64,000 nt of DNA. It comes from Sipunculus nudus. Its lineage: Eukaryota > Annelida > Sipuncula > Golfingiida > Sipunculidae. The stretch spans positions 1,359,001 through 1,423,000 of the forward strand of contig JAPPUL010000079.1 in NCBI GenBank assembly GCA_026874595.1, read 5' to 3'. Positions within the stretch are counted from its first letter, which is position 1. Each line of letters begins with the position of its first letter. The position numbers and the translations under genes were made by a program. This document shows, in pieces, positions 35,823 through 43,981 of the stretch. The notes beneath the pieces were generated by a model that was given only the letters and a program-made list of their open reading frames with translations, was not told where the DNA came from and did no database searches.

Positions 35823-35890
35823 AAGCTTTTCTTCTAAGCTTTTCTTCTAAGTCTTTCTTCTAAGTCTTTCTTCTAAGTCTTTCTTCTAAG
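35823..35890. repeat. 13-bp tandem repeat abutting the second coxC start
   Basis: Five units of AAGCTTTTCTTCT / AAGTCTTTCTTCT. On the sense strand the units read AGAAGAAAAGCTT, and the gene's own ribosome-binding region reads CTTAGGAGCAAAATG. The array thus looks like an amplified, slightly drifted copy of the translation start region. Confidence 0.92.
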
Positions 35891-35909
35891 CCGCTACTCA
35901 CGCCACTAC

Positions 35910-36485
35910 TTATTTGTGAAGATGTTTATCAATACTTGCAAAGTCGAATTTAGTTCTTTGTATTTTGGTACCGCCACGAGTAGTTTTAGTTGAATCTATT
36001 TCTATAATTTGATATTGCTTGGTCGTATTACCTACTTTATAAGTCTCAAGCTTATTTGTTCTTGTCGTTGTGATATCAGGTTGTGTGCTTGGGTCATATA
36101 TTCTTGAAATGTCAGCCCATATCAAGCCAAAAAAGATACCAAGTAAAGTAAGACTAAATACAACAAACCCCCCTATTATAACAGGTTCGTATTTCATATG
36201 CATGAAATTCCCTATAACTAAAAAAGCCTTCCAGGCAGACAACCCAAATATTAATATAACAACCCACCAAACAGCAGGCATAATAACTTCACCTGCAATA
36301 AGATTTACAATGTTTGGAATTAAAGTCAAAAGCAGCAACAATACCAACGTGAAATAGATTTTAACATATTGTGGATGCCCGTGATAATCCGTTTCATACG
36401 CTTTCTCAGGGTTATTGGCTGAAAGTACGTATTTATCTCTAAATGCAACATCTTCGCGGTTAAGATGTATGTTAAACATGCCCAT
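35910..36485 (-). CDS. Cytochrome c oxidase subunit IV (prokaryotic type)
   Basis: 191 residues. Three helices occupy residues about 43-135, with VKIYFTLVLLLLLTLIPN and FLVIGNFMHMKYEPVIIGG, the latter typical of the small COX4-pro/CyoD-like subunit. The C-terminal 55 residues are a polar, Thr-rich tail not found in most homologues. AGGAGG stands eight bases before ATG 36485. It sits between two subunit III genes. Confidence 0.82.
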   Translation of the reverse strand: MGMFNIHLNREDVAFRDKYVLSANNPEKAYETDYHGHPQYVKIYFTLVLLLLLTLIPNIVNLIAGEVIMPAVWWVVILIFGLSAWKAFLVIGNFMHMKYEPVIIGGFVVFSLTLLGIFFGLIWADISRIYDPSTQPDITTTRTNKLETYKVGNTTKQYQIIEIDSTKTTRGGTKIQRTKFDFASIDKHLHK

Positions 36486-36573
36486 AAAAAAAGCCTCCTG
36501 GGTTTAATTAGTTTAAATTAATATCACAAACTAAATTAATATCACAAACGCTAGTGTGATAGCTTATCATAGG

Positions 36574-37182
36574 TTATCGCGACAAGTAAAAAAGTGGAAA
36601 TAAGAATATCCAAACTATATCGACAAAATGCCAATATATACCCATTAATTCTACTCTATGTAAGTTAGTCCCGTTTTTAACATTAGATTTAATTATTAAT
36701 ATTGCAATCATTCCTATTATAACATGAGCCGCATGCATTCCTGTTAAAAAGTAATAATAGTGCCAAAATGTAATCCCTGGACCCGTCCATTCAAGCATTT
36801 TGGGATCGCTTATTCCAAGCACGATGCCGTTTGCTATTTTAGGTACCCACTCAAAACTCTTAATAACTAAAAACACACCGCCAAGTAAGACTGTTATAGT
36901 TAGTGCTCGTTGCATCTTTTTCATATCTTTAGTTGTTGAGTAATGATGAGCCATAACTATAAAGAAACTGCTTGTTAAAAGCACCAGGGTGTTTAAAGCC
37001 CCAAGTGGCGTACTCGTAAGACTTGCAAGCTGATCGTATATATCAAGATAGCGGAACCTATTTAGGAGATAGGCCATAACACCCCCCCCAAATATAACCA
37101 TTTCTCCAGCCACCACAAGCCATATGAGCAAACGGCCTTTAGGTATCTGAGTGCTTATTGCCGGCGTTGCTACACTATTCAT
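36574..37182 (-). CDS. coxC: Cytochrome c oxidase subunit III
   Basis: 202 residues. Five helices with VIKSFEWVPKI (conserved Glu), YYFLTGMHAAHVIIGM and YWHFVDIVWIFLFPLFYL, all subunit III signatures. It stabilises the catalytic core of the aa3 enzyme. Its ATG overlaps the coxA stop by four bases, so it is translationally coupled. Confidence 0.95.
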   Translation of the reverse strand: MNSVATPAISTQIPKGRLLIWLVVAGEMVIFGGGVMAYLLNRFRYLDIYDQLASLTSTPLGALNTLVLLTSSFFIVMAHHYSTTKDMKKMQRALTITVLLGGVFLVIKSFEWVPKIANGIVLGISDPKMLEWTGPGITFWHYYYFLTGMHAAHVIIGMIAILIIKSNVKNGTNLHRVELMGIYWHFVDIVWIFLFPLFYLSR

Positions 37183-38912
37183 TTTTCTACTCCTATCGGT
37201 TCTTTAGTCTGTTTAGTTGGTTCATTCTGTGGCCAGTAATCTCTATCTTGCCCAGGCACACTATATTCATATGGTCCTCTGTATACAGTTGGATATTCTG
37301 CAAAGTTACCGTGTGGTGGTGGAGTTGCACATTGCCATTCTAACGTATTTGCTTTCCATGGGTTTGTATCTGTTATTTTCTCACCTTTGAACGATATGTA
37401 TATCATATAAAAAAACCATACTAACTGAACTGTAACAAGCAGTATCGCACACATTGTTGCAAATACCCGTATGTCTTGAAAAGGTTCTGCTATGCTTGGA
37501 AAGTTTTCTACTGTGTAGCCTGCTATACGTCTTTGTTGCCCTGCTGTGCCGGGTATAAATAGCGGTAACCATGCAATGTTAAACAGCATGAAACTTAGCC
37601 AAAAATGTGTTTTACCAAACTTCTCAGAATATTTCCTTCCAACGAATTTTGGATACCAATAATATATACCCGTCATCGTCCCAAAGAGAGTTATTGGTAT
37701 TAGGGTATAATGAAAGTGGGCAACGACGAAATAGGTATCATGAAATATAATATCGCTTGCCATTGACCCAAGATATATCCCTGTTATACCACCAATTATA
37801 AATGTTAATATAAAGCCTATTGCCCATAAATTAGCAGTCGTAAGCTGTATCTGTCCTCTCCATAATGTTGCTATAAATGAAAATATCATACTTGCAAATG
37901 GCACGGATATTAGAACAGTCCCTATTGTAAACCATAAGGCTACTTTAGGGTTTATCCCGGCTACAAATTGATGATGGGCCCAAACTACAAAACTAAGCCC
38001 TACTGCCGCAAATGCCATGAATACCAACACTTTCATTCCAAATAAAGCCTTCCGTGCAAAGGTTGCTATTACCTCTCCTATGGCTCCAAGCGCAGGAAGC
38101 AATATCACATACACTTCCGGATGACCGAAAAACCAAAATAGATGTTGAAATAGTATCGGGTCGCCACCTTTAGTCGGATCGTAAAATCCTGTCCCAACAA
38201 GTCGGTCTGTTAATAGCATTATAGCACCAGCAACAAGTGGACCCACTGAAAACATAAATACCACTACAGCAGAATCTAACATCCATACCATAAAAGGTAA
38301 ATCCCACATAGTCATTCCCTTAGCTCGCATATTTATTGTTGTTACAAGGAAATTAAGACCTCCGATTAAGAAAGCTATTAGTTCAAGAGCTATCGCTACG
38401 ATGAACAAGGTCCCGCCTGAGAATACCCTTGGCAATACATCAGGATGCATTAACGTATTTGAATAGCCGCCCCCTGTAACGTCTAACATATTGGCAGACA
38501 GTGGAGGATATAAGGTCCAACCGCCGCCAAACCCTCCAACTAAAAGTGCTAAAATAAGTACAATAGCGCTTAGTAAGAAAAGCCAATACGATATCATATT
38601 AAGCGTCGGGTAGGCCATATCATCTGTTCCGATCATCGTCGGTATTAAGAAATTTCCAAAGGCGGCAATTAGTATAGGCATTGCTACCCAGAATATCATT
38701 ATGGCACCATGAGCCGTAACGGTTGCATTATACGCTCCGGTTGAAAGCCATCCCATATCAGGAAAGGCTATTTGTAGACGGAAGTCAATAGAGAGCCACC
38801 CGCCAAGTATTGCCATCACTATACCCGTAAGCATATATTGCATTCCAATGACTTTATGGTCTGTTGAAAATATATAGCGTCTCCATATGCTTTGTTCTAC
38901 GTGCTCACTCAT
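37179..38912 (-). CDS. coxA: Cytochrome c oxidase subunit I
   Basis: 577 residues, twelve helices. Heme and copper ligands are visible: TAHGAIMIF (heme a His), FWFFGHPEVYVILLPALG (CuB His and cross-linked Tyr), VVWAHHQFVAG (two CuB His) and FVVAHFHYTL (heme a3 and a His). LTDRLVGTGFYDPTKGGDPILFQHLFW is the classic stretch preceding the CuB site. It reduces oxygen to water and pumps protons. The spacer to coxB is filled by a 14-bp array. Confidence 0.98.
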   Translation of the reverse strand: MSEHVEQSIWRRYIFSTDHKVIGMQYMLTGIVMAILGGWLSIDFRLQIAFPDMGWLSTGAYNATVTAHGAIMIFWVAMPILIAAFGNFLIPTMIGTDDMAYPTLNMISYWLFLLSAIVLILALLVGGFGGGWTLYPPLSANMLDVTGGGYSNTLMHPDVLPRVFSGGTLFIVAIALELIAFLIGGLNFLVTTINMRAKGMTMWDLPFMVWMLDSAVVVFMFSVGPLVAGAIMLLTDRLVGTGFYDPTKGGDPILFQHLFWFFGHPEVYVILLPALGAIGEVIATFARKALFGMKVLVFMAFAAVGLSFVVWAHHQFVAGINPKVALWFTIGTVLISVPFASMIFSFIATLWRGQIQLTTANLWAIGFILTFIIGGITGIYLGSMASDIIFHDTYFVVAHFHYTLIPITLFGTMTGIYYWYPKFVGRKYSEKFGKTHFWLSFMLFNIAWLPLFIPGTAGQQRRIAGYTVENFPSIAEPFQDIRVFATMCAILLVTVQLVWFFYMIYISFKGEKITDTNPWKANTLEWQCATPPPHGNFAEYPTVYRGPYEYSVPGQDRDYWPQNEPTKQTKEPIGVEK

Positions 38913-38978
38913 ATACTAGCCTCCCTAATATTTCTTTTAGCTTTAAATGTTTCCTAGTAATTTCTTCTTTTGTCATCC

Positions 38979-39199
38979 TTTGTCTCGCCCCCTTTGTCTC
39001 GCCCCCTTTGTCTCGCCCCCTTTGTCTCGCCCCCTTTGTCTCGCCCCCTTTGTCTCGCCCTCTTTGTCTCGCCCTCTTTGTCTCGCCCCCTTTGTCTCGT
39101 CCTCTTTGTCTCGCCCCCTTTGTCTCGCCCCCTTTGTCTCGCCCTCTTTGTCTCGCCCTCTTTGTCTCGCCCTCTTTGTCTCGCCCTCTTTGTCTCGCT
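38979..39199. repeat. 14-bp tandem repeat between coxB and coxA, about 16 copies
   Basis: Units of TTTGTCTCGCCCCC with variants ending CCCTC or TCCTC. On the mRNA strand they read GGGGGCGAGACAAA or GAGGGCGAGACAAA, a G-run every 14 bases. It starts 8 bp after the coxB stop and ends about 65 bp before the coxA start. Plus-strand frames across it are open because of the repeat and are not considered genes. Confidence 0.97.
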
Positions 39200-39206
39200 T
39201 GGTTTT

Positions 39207-40313
39207 TTATTTTCTCTTCCGAGCCTTAGCCGCGCTATTTGTTGCATACCAACTGTCAAATTGCTCTTGACTATCTACTATCATCCAGGCGCCCATAACA
39301 GAATGATCAGGACCGCAAAGTTCTGCGCATACTATTTCATGAAAGCGTTTCTCAAGCCCAAATTCTTTGTACAAACCACGTATTTGCTCTCGGCCGCTTG
39401 CTAGCTTTTGTCTTATAGTTTCTTTTGCTTCTTCAGTTTTTGCATTCACCATAAGCTTACGCTGTACTACAAGTCCTCGCTCAAGCTTAAAAAAATCCCT
39501 CTGCTCTTTTTTAGTAAATAGTATCTTGCGATTCCAATCAACTTCCCCCAATGCATCTATCTTACTTTTGTCTATTTCAAACCACTTTTTAATAACTCGG
39601 CCTGGTATTGCATCCTGCTTTAGCCTTAGAGACTTTATGAATAAGCTATGCAGAACATCATTTATTGGTGAGGCGATGTGTATTACTACCTTACGATCTA
39701 CCGGTACATGCATGAAATGCGTTACCTTAAAATCATCTTTTGTATTTAATATTCCATCCGCTCCAGGATAGTAAAAATCAAAATCATATTGTCTCAAAAC
39801 TACTTTTATTTCAAGTACATCTTTACTAGCAATCTTATCTCCACTAGCAATCTTATCTCCTGCAGAAACAGGTAATGTCCAGCCATCTTCTTGTTTATCT
39901 ATACTCCCCGAAACCGATATCCAAGGACCTATGTTGGCTACGATTATAAGTATGTCTAAAAGCAGTATAAATATATCAAGCGAGAGTAAAACTAAGGCAA
40001 CCTTACGGCCAAGCTTATTTTCTATAACCGCCTTCCCAACTACTCCTTCATCTTGGTAGGGTGAGCCATCTCGTATATAACTTGCCTCATTCCCATCTTT
40101 CTTTTTGTATCTTAGTAATAGGTATATTAGTATACCCATTGCGATGCAGCCTATCGGAATAACTATTACAGATACCAGCATCACCACAAAGTCTATGTCT
40201 CCACCGTAGGTTGAGATGTTCGGTACCATCAAGTATTCTGTACATCCAACACTCGTAAATAGTATTAATACAACTGCAGATAAAAGCCATAACGGCCGGT
40301 TTTTGTTTATCAT
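39207..40313 (-). CDS. coxB: Cytochrome c oxidase subunit II (lipoprotein form)
   Basis: 368 residues. The signal ends SVGC, so it is likely lipid-anchored. Two helices (about 38-66 and 102-128) precede the cupredoxin domain. The CuA site is CAELCGPDHSVM: Cys, Cys, His and Met as expected, with the first His ligand in the HSLFIKSLRLKQD region. An insertion of about 60 residues (KSKIDALGEVDWNRK to the REQIRGLYKE region) precedes the CuA loop. An 18-bp duplication gives GDKIASGDKIAS (about 39826-39863). It accepts electrons from cytochrome c and heads the operon. Confidence 0.96.
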   Translation of the reverse strand: MINKNRPLWLLSAVVLILFTSVGCTEYLMVPNISTYGGDIDFVVMLVSVIVIPIGCIAMGILIYLLLRYKKKDGNEASYIRDGSPYQDEGVVGKAVIENKLGRKVALVLLSLDIFILLLDILIIVANIGPWISVSGSIDKQEDGWTLPVSAGDKIASGDKIASKDVLEIKVVLRQYDFDFYYPGADGILNTKDDFKVTHFMHVPVDRKVVIHIASPINDVLHSLFIKSLRLKQDAIPGRVIKKWFEIDKSKIDALGEVDWNRKILFTKKEQRDFFKLERGLVVQRKLMVNAKTEEAKETIRQKLASGREQIRGLYKEFGLEKRFHEIVCAELCGPDHSVMGAWMIVDSQEQFDSWYATNSAAKARKRK

Positions 40314-40836
40314 TACTCCCCCCTGATGGTTAGCTTCTTCTTTATATGCTTTATATGCTTTGTCTTTACACTAAGATACTCTTCATAGATTACAAAGTAT
40401 ATGATGTTGCTTATACTTCGTTTTATTTATCTAAGTCCTTTATCTTAATGCAAAACTTAATTAACATCCTACGTTCTTTTTTGCATCTGTCTTAATCTAT
40501 ATTTTGGCGTTCTAAGTTTTTTTTTAATATGTAAAGAGTATACTAAAAGCCCCTGTACCATCCCCTGTACCATCCCCTGTGCCGCCCCCTGTGCCTCTAT
40601 GCCGCCCTCTATGCCGCCCCCTTAACATCCTGGGCCCCAACCTAAAACATCTCATCTAGGGTATAGTATACTTATTATTATTTATTCTGACAAATATATT
40701 TTTAGCAAAAACTATAAATTAAATAAGCACATTATTAAGTTATAGTGTTTTTTTTAAAAAAACGAAGTTAAGTCTATATAAGATATATTATTCTTTAATA
40801 CTATTCTTTTATAATTTGCTATATGGGGGCTTTAAA
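40314..40836. other. 523-bp divergent spacer with C-rich repeat
   Basis: Between coxB (minus) and a lipoprotein gene (plus). At 40549-40622 there is an imperfect 12-13-bp repeat (CCCCTGTACCAT, then CTGTGCCGCC and CTATGCCGCC variants), strikingly C-rich against the AT-rich surroundings. On the coxB sense strand it is G-rich, 240 bp upstream of the start. No gene or RNA was seen. Confidence 0.6.
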
Positions 40837-41259
40837 ATGAGAAGAACAAGATTATGTTTAATTATTACACTGCTTTTTGTAACTCTATATTCAATAGGTT
40901 GTAAAGATGATAGTGCAAGCTCATCTACTCTTGGTGCATGTAACGTTACCTTTGGGGAGAAAGAAGGCTTTTGTTCCGAAGGAGGTACTTCCTCGGAGTG
41001 TAGTACTTTTTTAACAGATTTAAAAGCTTCTGTTAAAACGGTAAAAGGCCAGACGGTGGCAGATACGCTACAAAAGGAGTTCAAAGCAAATACTAAGTGT
41101 TCTAGTTCCCAAGCCTCATGGGGTGAGTGTACATTTTCTTCTTCTCCAGAAAAAAAGTATTATGTTTATAGAGACAATGATTATGGCACTTCTGACCTTA
41201 GAGATATGCTTCAAACAGTATGTGTGGCTGATGGAGGAACGTTTAAGGATAATCAATAA
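40837..41259 (+). CDS. Cys-rich lipoprotein of unknown function
   Basis: 140 residues from ATG 40837, with GGGGGC just upstream. Signal LCLIITLLFVTLYSIGC with lipobox Cys, then a small domain with six further cysteines (ACNVTF, FCSEGG, ECSTF, KCSSS, ECTFS, VCVADG), likely three disulfides. This fits a window that encodes VKOR-DsbA. A C-terminal YRDNDYGTSDLRDMLQ segment is present. I do not recognise the family. Confidence 0.65.
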   Translation: MRRTRLCLIITLLFVTLYSIGCKDDSASSSTLGACNVTFGEKEGFCSEGGTSSECSTFLTDLKASVKTVKGQTVADTLQKEFKANTKCSSSQASWGECTFSSSPEKKYYVYRDNDYGTSDLRDMLQTVCVADGGTFKDNQ

Positions 41260-41303
41260 TACATTTATATTAAAAATTAAAACAAGTCTAAACAAAAACT
41301 ATA

Positions 41304-41780
41304 ATGCTTTATCTTGGACTGGGTTCCAATCAAGGGAATAGAAGAGGCAATCTAGAAAATGCTTCTAAACTCTTATCTTCATTCTTCAAGATAACAAGAT
41401 ATTCAAGAGTTTATGAAACCAAACCTCTTTATTATGAGACTCAAGGGCATTTTTTAAATCAAGTTATAGAAATTAAAACAACTATAAACTTAAATGAAAT
41501 ATTGTTTCTAGTACAAAATATAGAAAGAGCTCTTGGCAGACAAAGACATAAAGACTTTCGTTATGGGCCACGTGTTATCGATATTGACATTCTGCTTTAT
41601 GGTAATATAGTGTACAAAAGTCATGAGCTTATTGTACCGCATCCGAATATGCTTGAACGTCGTTTTGTTCTTGAGCCTTTGTGCGAGATAAATAACGACC
41701 TTACTTGTCCTATAAACAAAAAGCCTATTAAACACTATCTTAATTTTGTTTTAGATCAGGATATTGTTATTGTTAATTAA
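41304..41780 (+). CDS. folK: 7,8-dihydro-6-hydroxymethylpterin pyrophosphokinase
   Basis: 158 residues, full length. LGLGSNQGNRRGNLENA at the N-terminus, VYETKPLYYETQGHFLNQVIEI, and the signature FRYGPRVIDIDILLYGN with the two Mg-binding Asp. VPHPNMLERRFVLEPLCEI closes the domain. It transfers pyrophosphate to the pterin in folate synthesis. It stands alone, 70 bp before gatB. Confidence 0.96.
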   Translation: MLYLGLGSNQGNRRGNLENASKLLSSFFKITRYSRVYETKPLYYETQGHFLNQVIEIKTTINLNEILFLVQNIERALGRQRHKDFRYGPRVIDIDILLYGNIVYKSHELIVPHPNMLERRFVLEPLCEINNDLTCPINKKPIKHYLNFVLDQDIVIVN

Positions 41781-41849
41781 AATTATATTATAAATTGTTA
41801 TAAAACACTTGTGTTATAAAACACTTGTGAAATATTTGAGTGGGAGCTT

Positions 41850-43316
41850 ATGTCAAAATACGAAGTTATAATAGGGCTTGAAGTGCATGTACAGCTTAAT
41901 ACAAGAAGTAAACTGTTTTGCTTTTGTAAAAACGGTTTTGGTGGTGGTGCTAATAGCCAAACCTGTCCAATATGCCAAGGACATCCGGGAGTGCTACCTG
42001 TACTCAACAAAGAGGCTTTAGTTAAGGCGATAGAAGCTGGGATTGCCCTAAACTGCACTATAAGTACCTTTTGTAGATTTGACAGGAAGAATTACTTTTA
42101 TCCGGACTTGCCAAAAGCTTATCAGATAACGCAATACGACTTTCCGATATGTAAGAATGGTTATCTTAATGTTAGCATACCCTCGTCTGAGGAAGGTAGT
42201 GAAAAGCGTATAAGGATAAATCGAATACATATAGAAGAGGATGCGGGGAAGTTGGTGCATGAGGGGGGGTATAGTTATATAGATTTAAACAGGAGTGGGG
42301 TAGCGCTTTTGGAGATAGTGTCAGAGCCTGATATTAGGAGTAGTGAGGAGGCATATTTATATCTTAATGATCTTAAAGATATAATAAGTTATGTAGATGT
42401 ATCAGATTGCAATATGGAAGAGGGTTCATTACGTTGCGATGCTAATGTGTCGTTACGGGAGTGTGGAGAGAGTGAGTATGGCAAGCGAGTTGAGATTAAG
42501 AATCTAAACTCTTTTAGGGGGGTTCAAAAGGCACTAGATTATGAGATTAAACGGCAGGCGAAGGTATTAACTTCGGGGGAGGAGGTAATACAGGAGACAA
42601 GGCTTTATAATGTTGATGATGGCAAGACGTATAATATGCGAGATAAGGGGGATGCAAATGACTATAGATATTTCCCGGAGCCGGACTTAGTTCCCGTAAT
42701 GGTTAGTGAGGAGGAGATAGAAAAGATAGGCTCAAAGATGCCGGAGTTGCCAAAAGCACGTCTTGAACGTTTTGCAAGAGAGTATAAATTGAGTGAAAAG
42801 GATGCCAAGAAGCTAACGACGAGTAAGGCATTAGCAGATTATTTTGAGCAGTCTCTTTTACTATATGGAGACTCTCCGAAAAAGACTGCCAATTGGATTA
42901 CCTCTGAGTTCATGCGACATTTAAATGATGTTGGAGGAGATTTCAGTAAGGTTTTAGTAAGTAAAAAGCATATAGCAGACATAGTGCGTCTTATCGATGA
43001 GGGGGTAATAAGCGGGAAGATAGGTAAGATGTTATTTGAGAGTTTGACAGACCCAAGTAATAAAGAAGATATAAAAGAGATTACAATAGAAAATCTTATT
43101 AAAGAGAAGGGTCTTAAATTAATAAGTAATGAAGAAGGACTTACGGCTACAATTTTAAAAGTAATAGAAGAAAACCCAAATCCTGTCAAATCATATAAAG
43201 GTGGTAAGGAAGGAGTTTTAGGATTTCTTGTAGGCCAGGTTATGAAAGAAACAAAAGGGCAGGCAAATCCTGCTATGGTAAATAAGGTTCTTAGGGAAGA
43301 GTTACAAAAACTTTAA
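41850..43316 (+). CDS. gatB: Aspartyl/glutamyl-tRNA amidotransferase subunit B
   Basis: 488 residues. YEVIIGLEVHVQLNTRSKLFC, CPICQGHPGVLPVLN, RKNYFYPDLPKAYQITQYDFPI, HIEEDAGKL, YIDLNRSGVALLEIVSEPD and the DANVSLRECGESEYGKRVEIKNLNSF segment are all GatB hallmarks. The C-terminal YqeY-like domain is present. With GatA and GatC it converts Glu-tRNA(Gln) to Gln-tRNA(Gln). gatC lies 6 kb away at 49779, and gatA is not in this window. GGGAGCTT precedes ATG. Confidence 0.97.
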   Translation: MSKYEVIIGLEVHVQLNTRSKLFCFCKNGFGGGANSQTCPICQGHPGVLPVLNKEALVKAIEAGIALNCTISTFCRFDRKNYFYPDLPKAYQITQYDFPICKNGYLNVSIPSSEEGSEKRIRINRIHIEEDAGKLVHEGGYSYIDLNRSGVALLEIVSEPDIRSSEEAYLYLNDLKDIISYVDVSDCNMEEGSLRCDANVSLRECGESEYGKRVEIKNLNSFRGVQKALDYEIKRQAKVLTSGEEVIQETRLYNVDDGKTYNMRDKGDANDYRYFPEPDLVPVMVSEEEIEKIGSKMPELPKARLERFAREYKLSEKDAKKLTTSKALADYFEQSLLLYGDSPKKTANWITSEFMRHLNDVGGDFSKVLVSKKHIADIVRLIDEGVISGKIGKMLFESLTDPSNKEDIKEITIENLIKEKGLKLISNEEGLTATILKVIEENPNPVKSYKGGKEGVLGFLVGQVMKETKGQANPAMVNKVLREELQKL

Positions 43317-43335
43317 TATATTATTAATATGAGCT

Positions 43336-43956
43336 TTAATATACAAGTCCCGTGTAAAAAAGCAGTCCATAATGCCTTATAGATTCTGGGTATCTGTGGC
43401 TTATATTGTTTAGTGTATAGATGAATCTTGTTTCTATAAACATACGAAGTTTTTTATAGAGTGTAAATTCATAGCCTAAGGCTCCTATAACGTCATATTC
43501 TAATTTCTCAAAGTCGTCGCTTGTAGCATGTGGGGCAAGGCGTTTATCAAGGCCACGAGTTAGGAATGCAGTTATAGCAAAGCCTCCCATTAAGAAAAGT
43601 CCAAACGGTGCATCGCCACGCAGGAGTACAGGTATTGATATAGTGTCAAATAAACCGATTAAACTCTCGCTTTTAAATTCTTTTCTTATATAAAGTACTT
43701 CAATCTGTACGCCAATAAACTCTACATGCGATATCTTAAATGATACCCCGCCTGTTACAAAGGAATTTTGAAATAATGAATTAGCGTTTTGGCCACTATG
43801 TTTGATAAAAGCAGATGTAAAGCCATACCCTATTTTAAAACCAAAATCTACGCTTATATCAATAGGTTTAGCAGATAAAACATTAGCAGAGAATAATATA
43901 AAGAATAAAGCCACAAAAAGAGGCTTTGGCCATTTCTTAAATAAATTTGGATTCAT
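43336..43956 (-). CDS. Outer-membrane beta-barrel protein
   Basis: 206 residues. Signal peptide KPLFVALFFILFSANVLSA, then alternating strands (DISVDFGFKIGYGFTSAF, HVEFIGVQIEVLYIRKEF, FGLFLMGGFAITAFL, LRMFIETRFIYTLNN) ending in a hydrophobic residue pattern GLLFYTGLVY. This matches the small eight-stranded OM-barrel class. It is convergent with gatB across 19 bp. Ligand unknown. Confidence 0.75.
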   Translation of the reverse strand: MNPNLFKKWPKPLFVALFFILFSANVLSAKPIDISVDFGFKIGYGFTSAFIKHSGQNANSLFQNSFVTGGVSFKISHVEFIGVQIEVLYIRKEFKSESLIGLFDTISIPVLLRGDAPFGLFLMGGFAITAFLTRGLDKRLAPHATSDDFEKLEYDVIGALGYEFTLYKKLRMFIETRFIYTLNNISHRYPESIRHYGLLFYTGLVY

Positions 43957-43981
43957 ATATTAATAAAATTATTTAATTAAA

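Noticed and set aside
38954-39404. Plus- and minus-strand frames across the 14-bp coxB-coxA array
   Set aside because: They overlap coxB or lie wholly in the repeat and have no support beyond repeat-driven openness.
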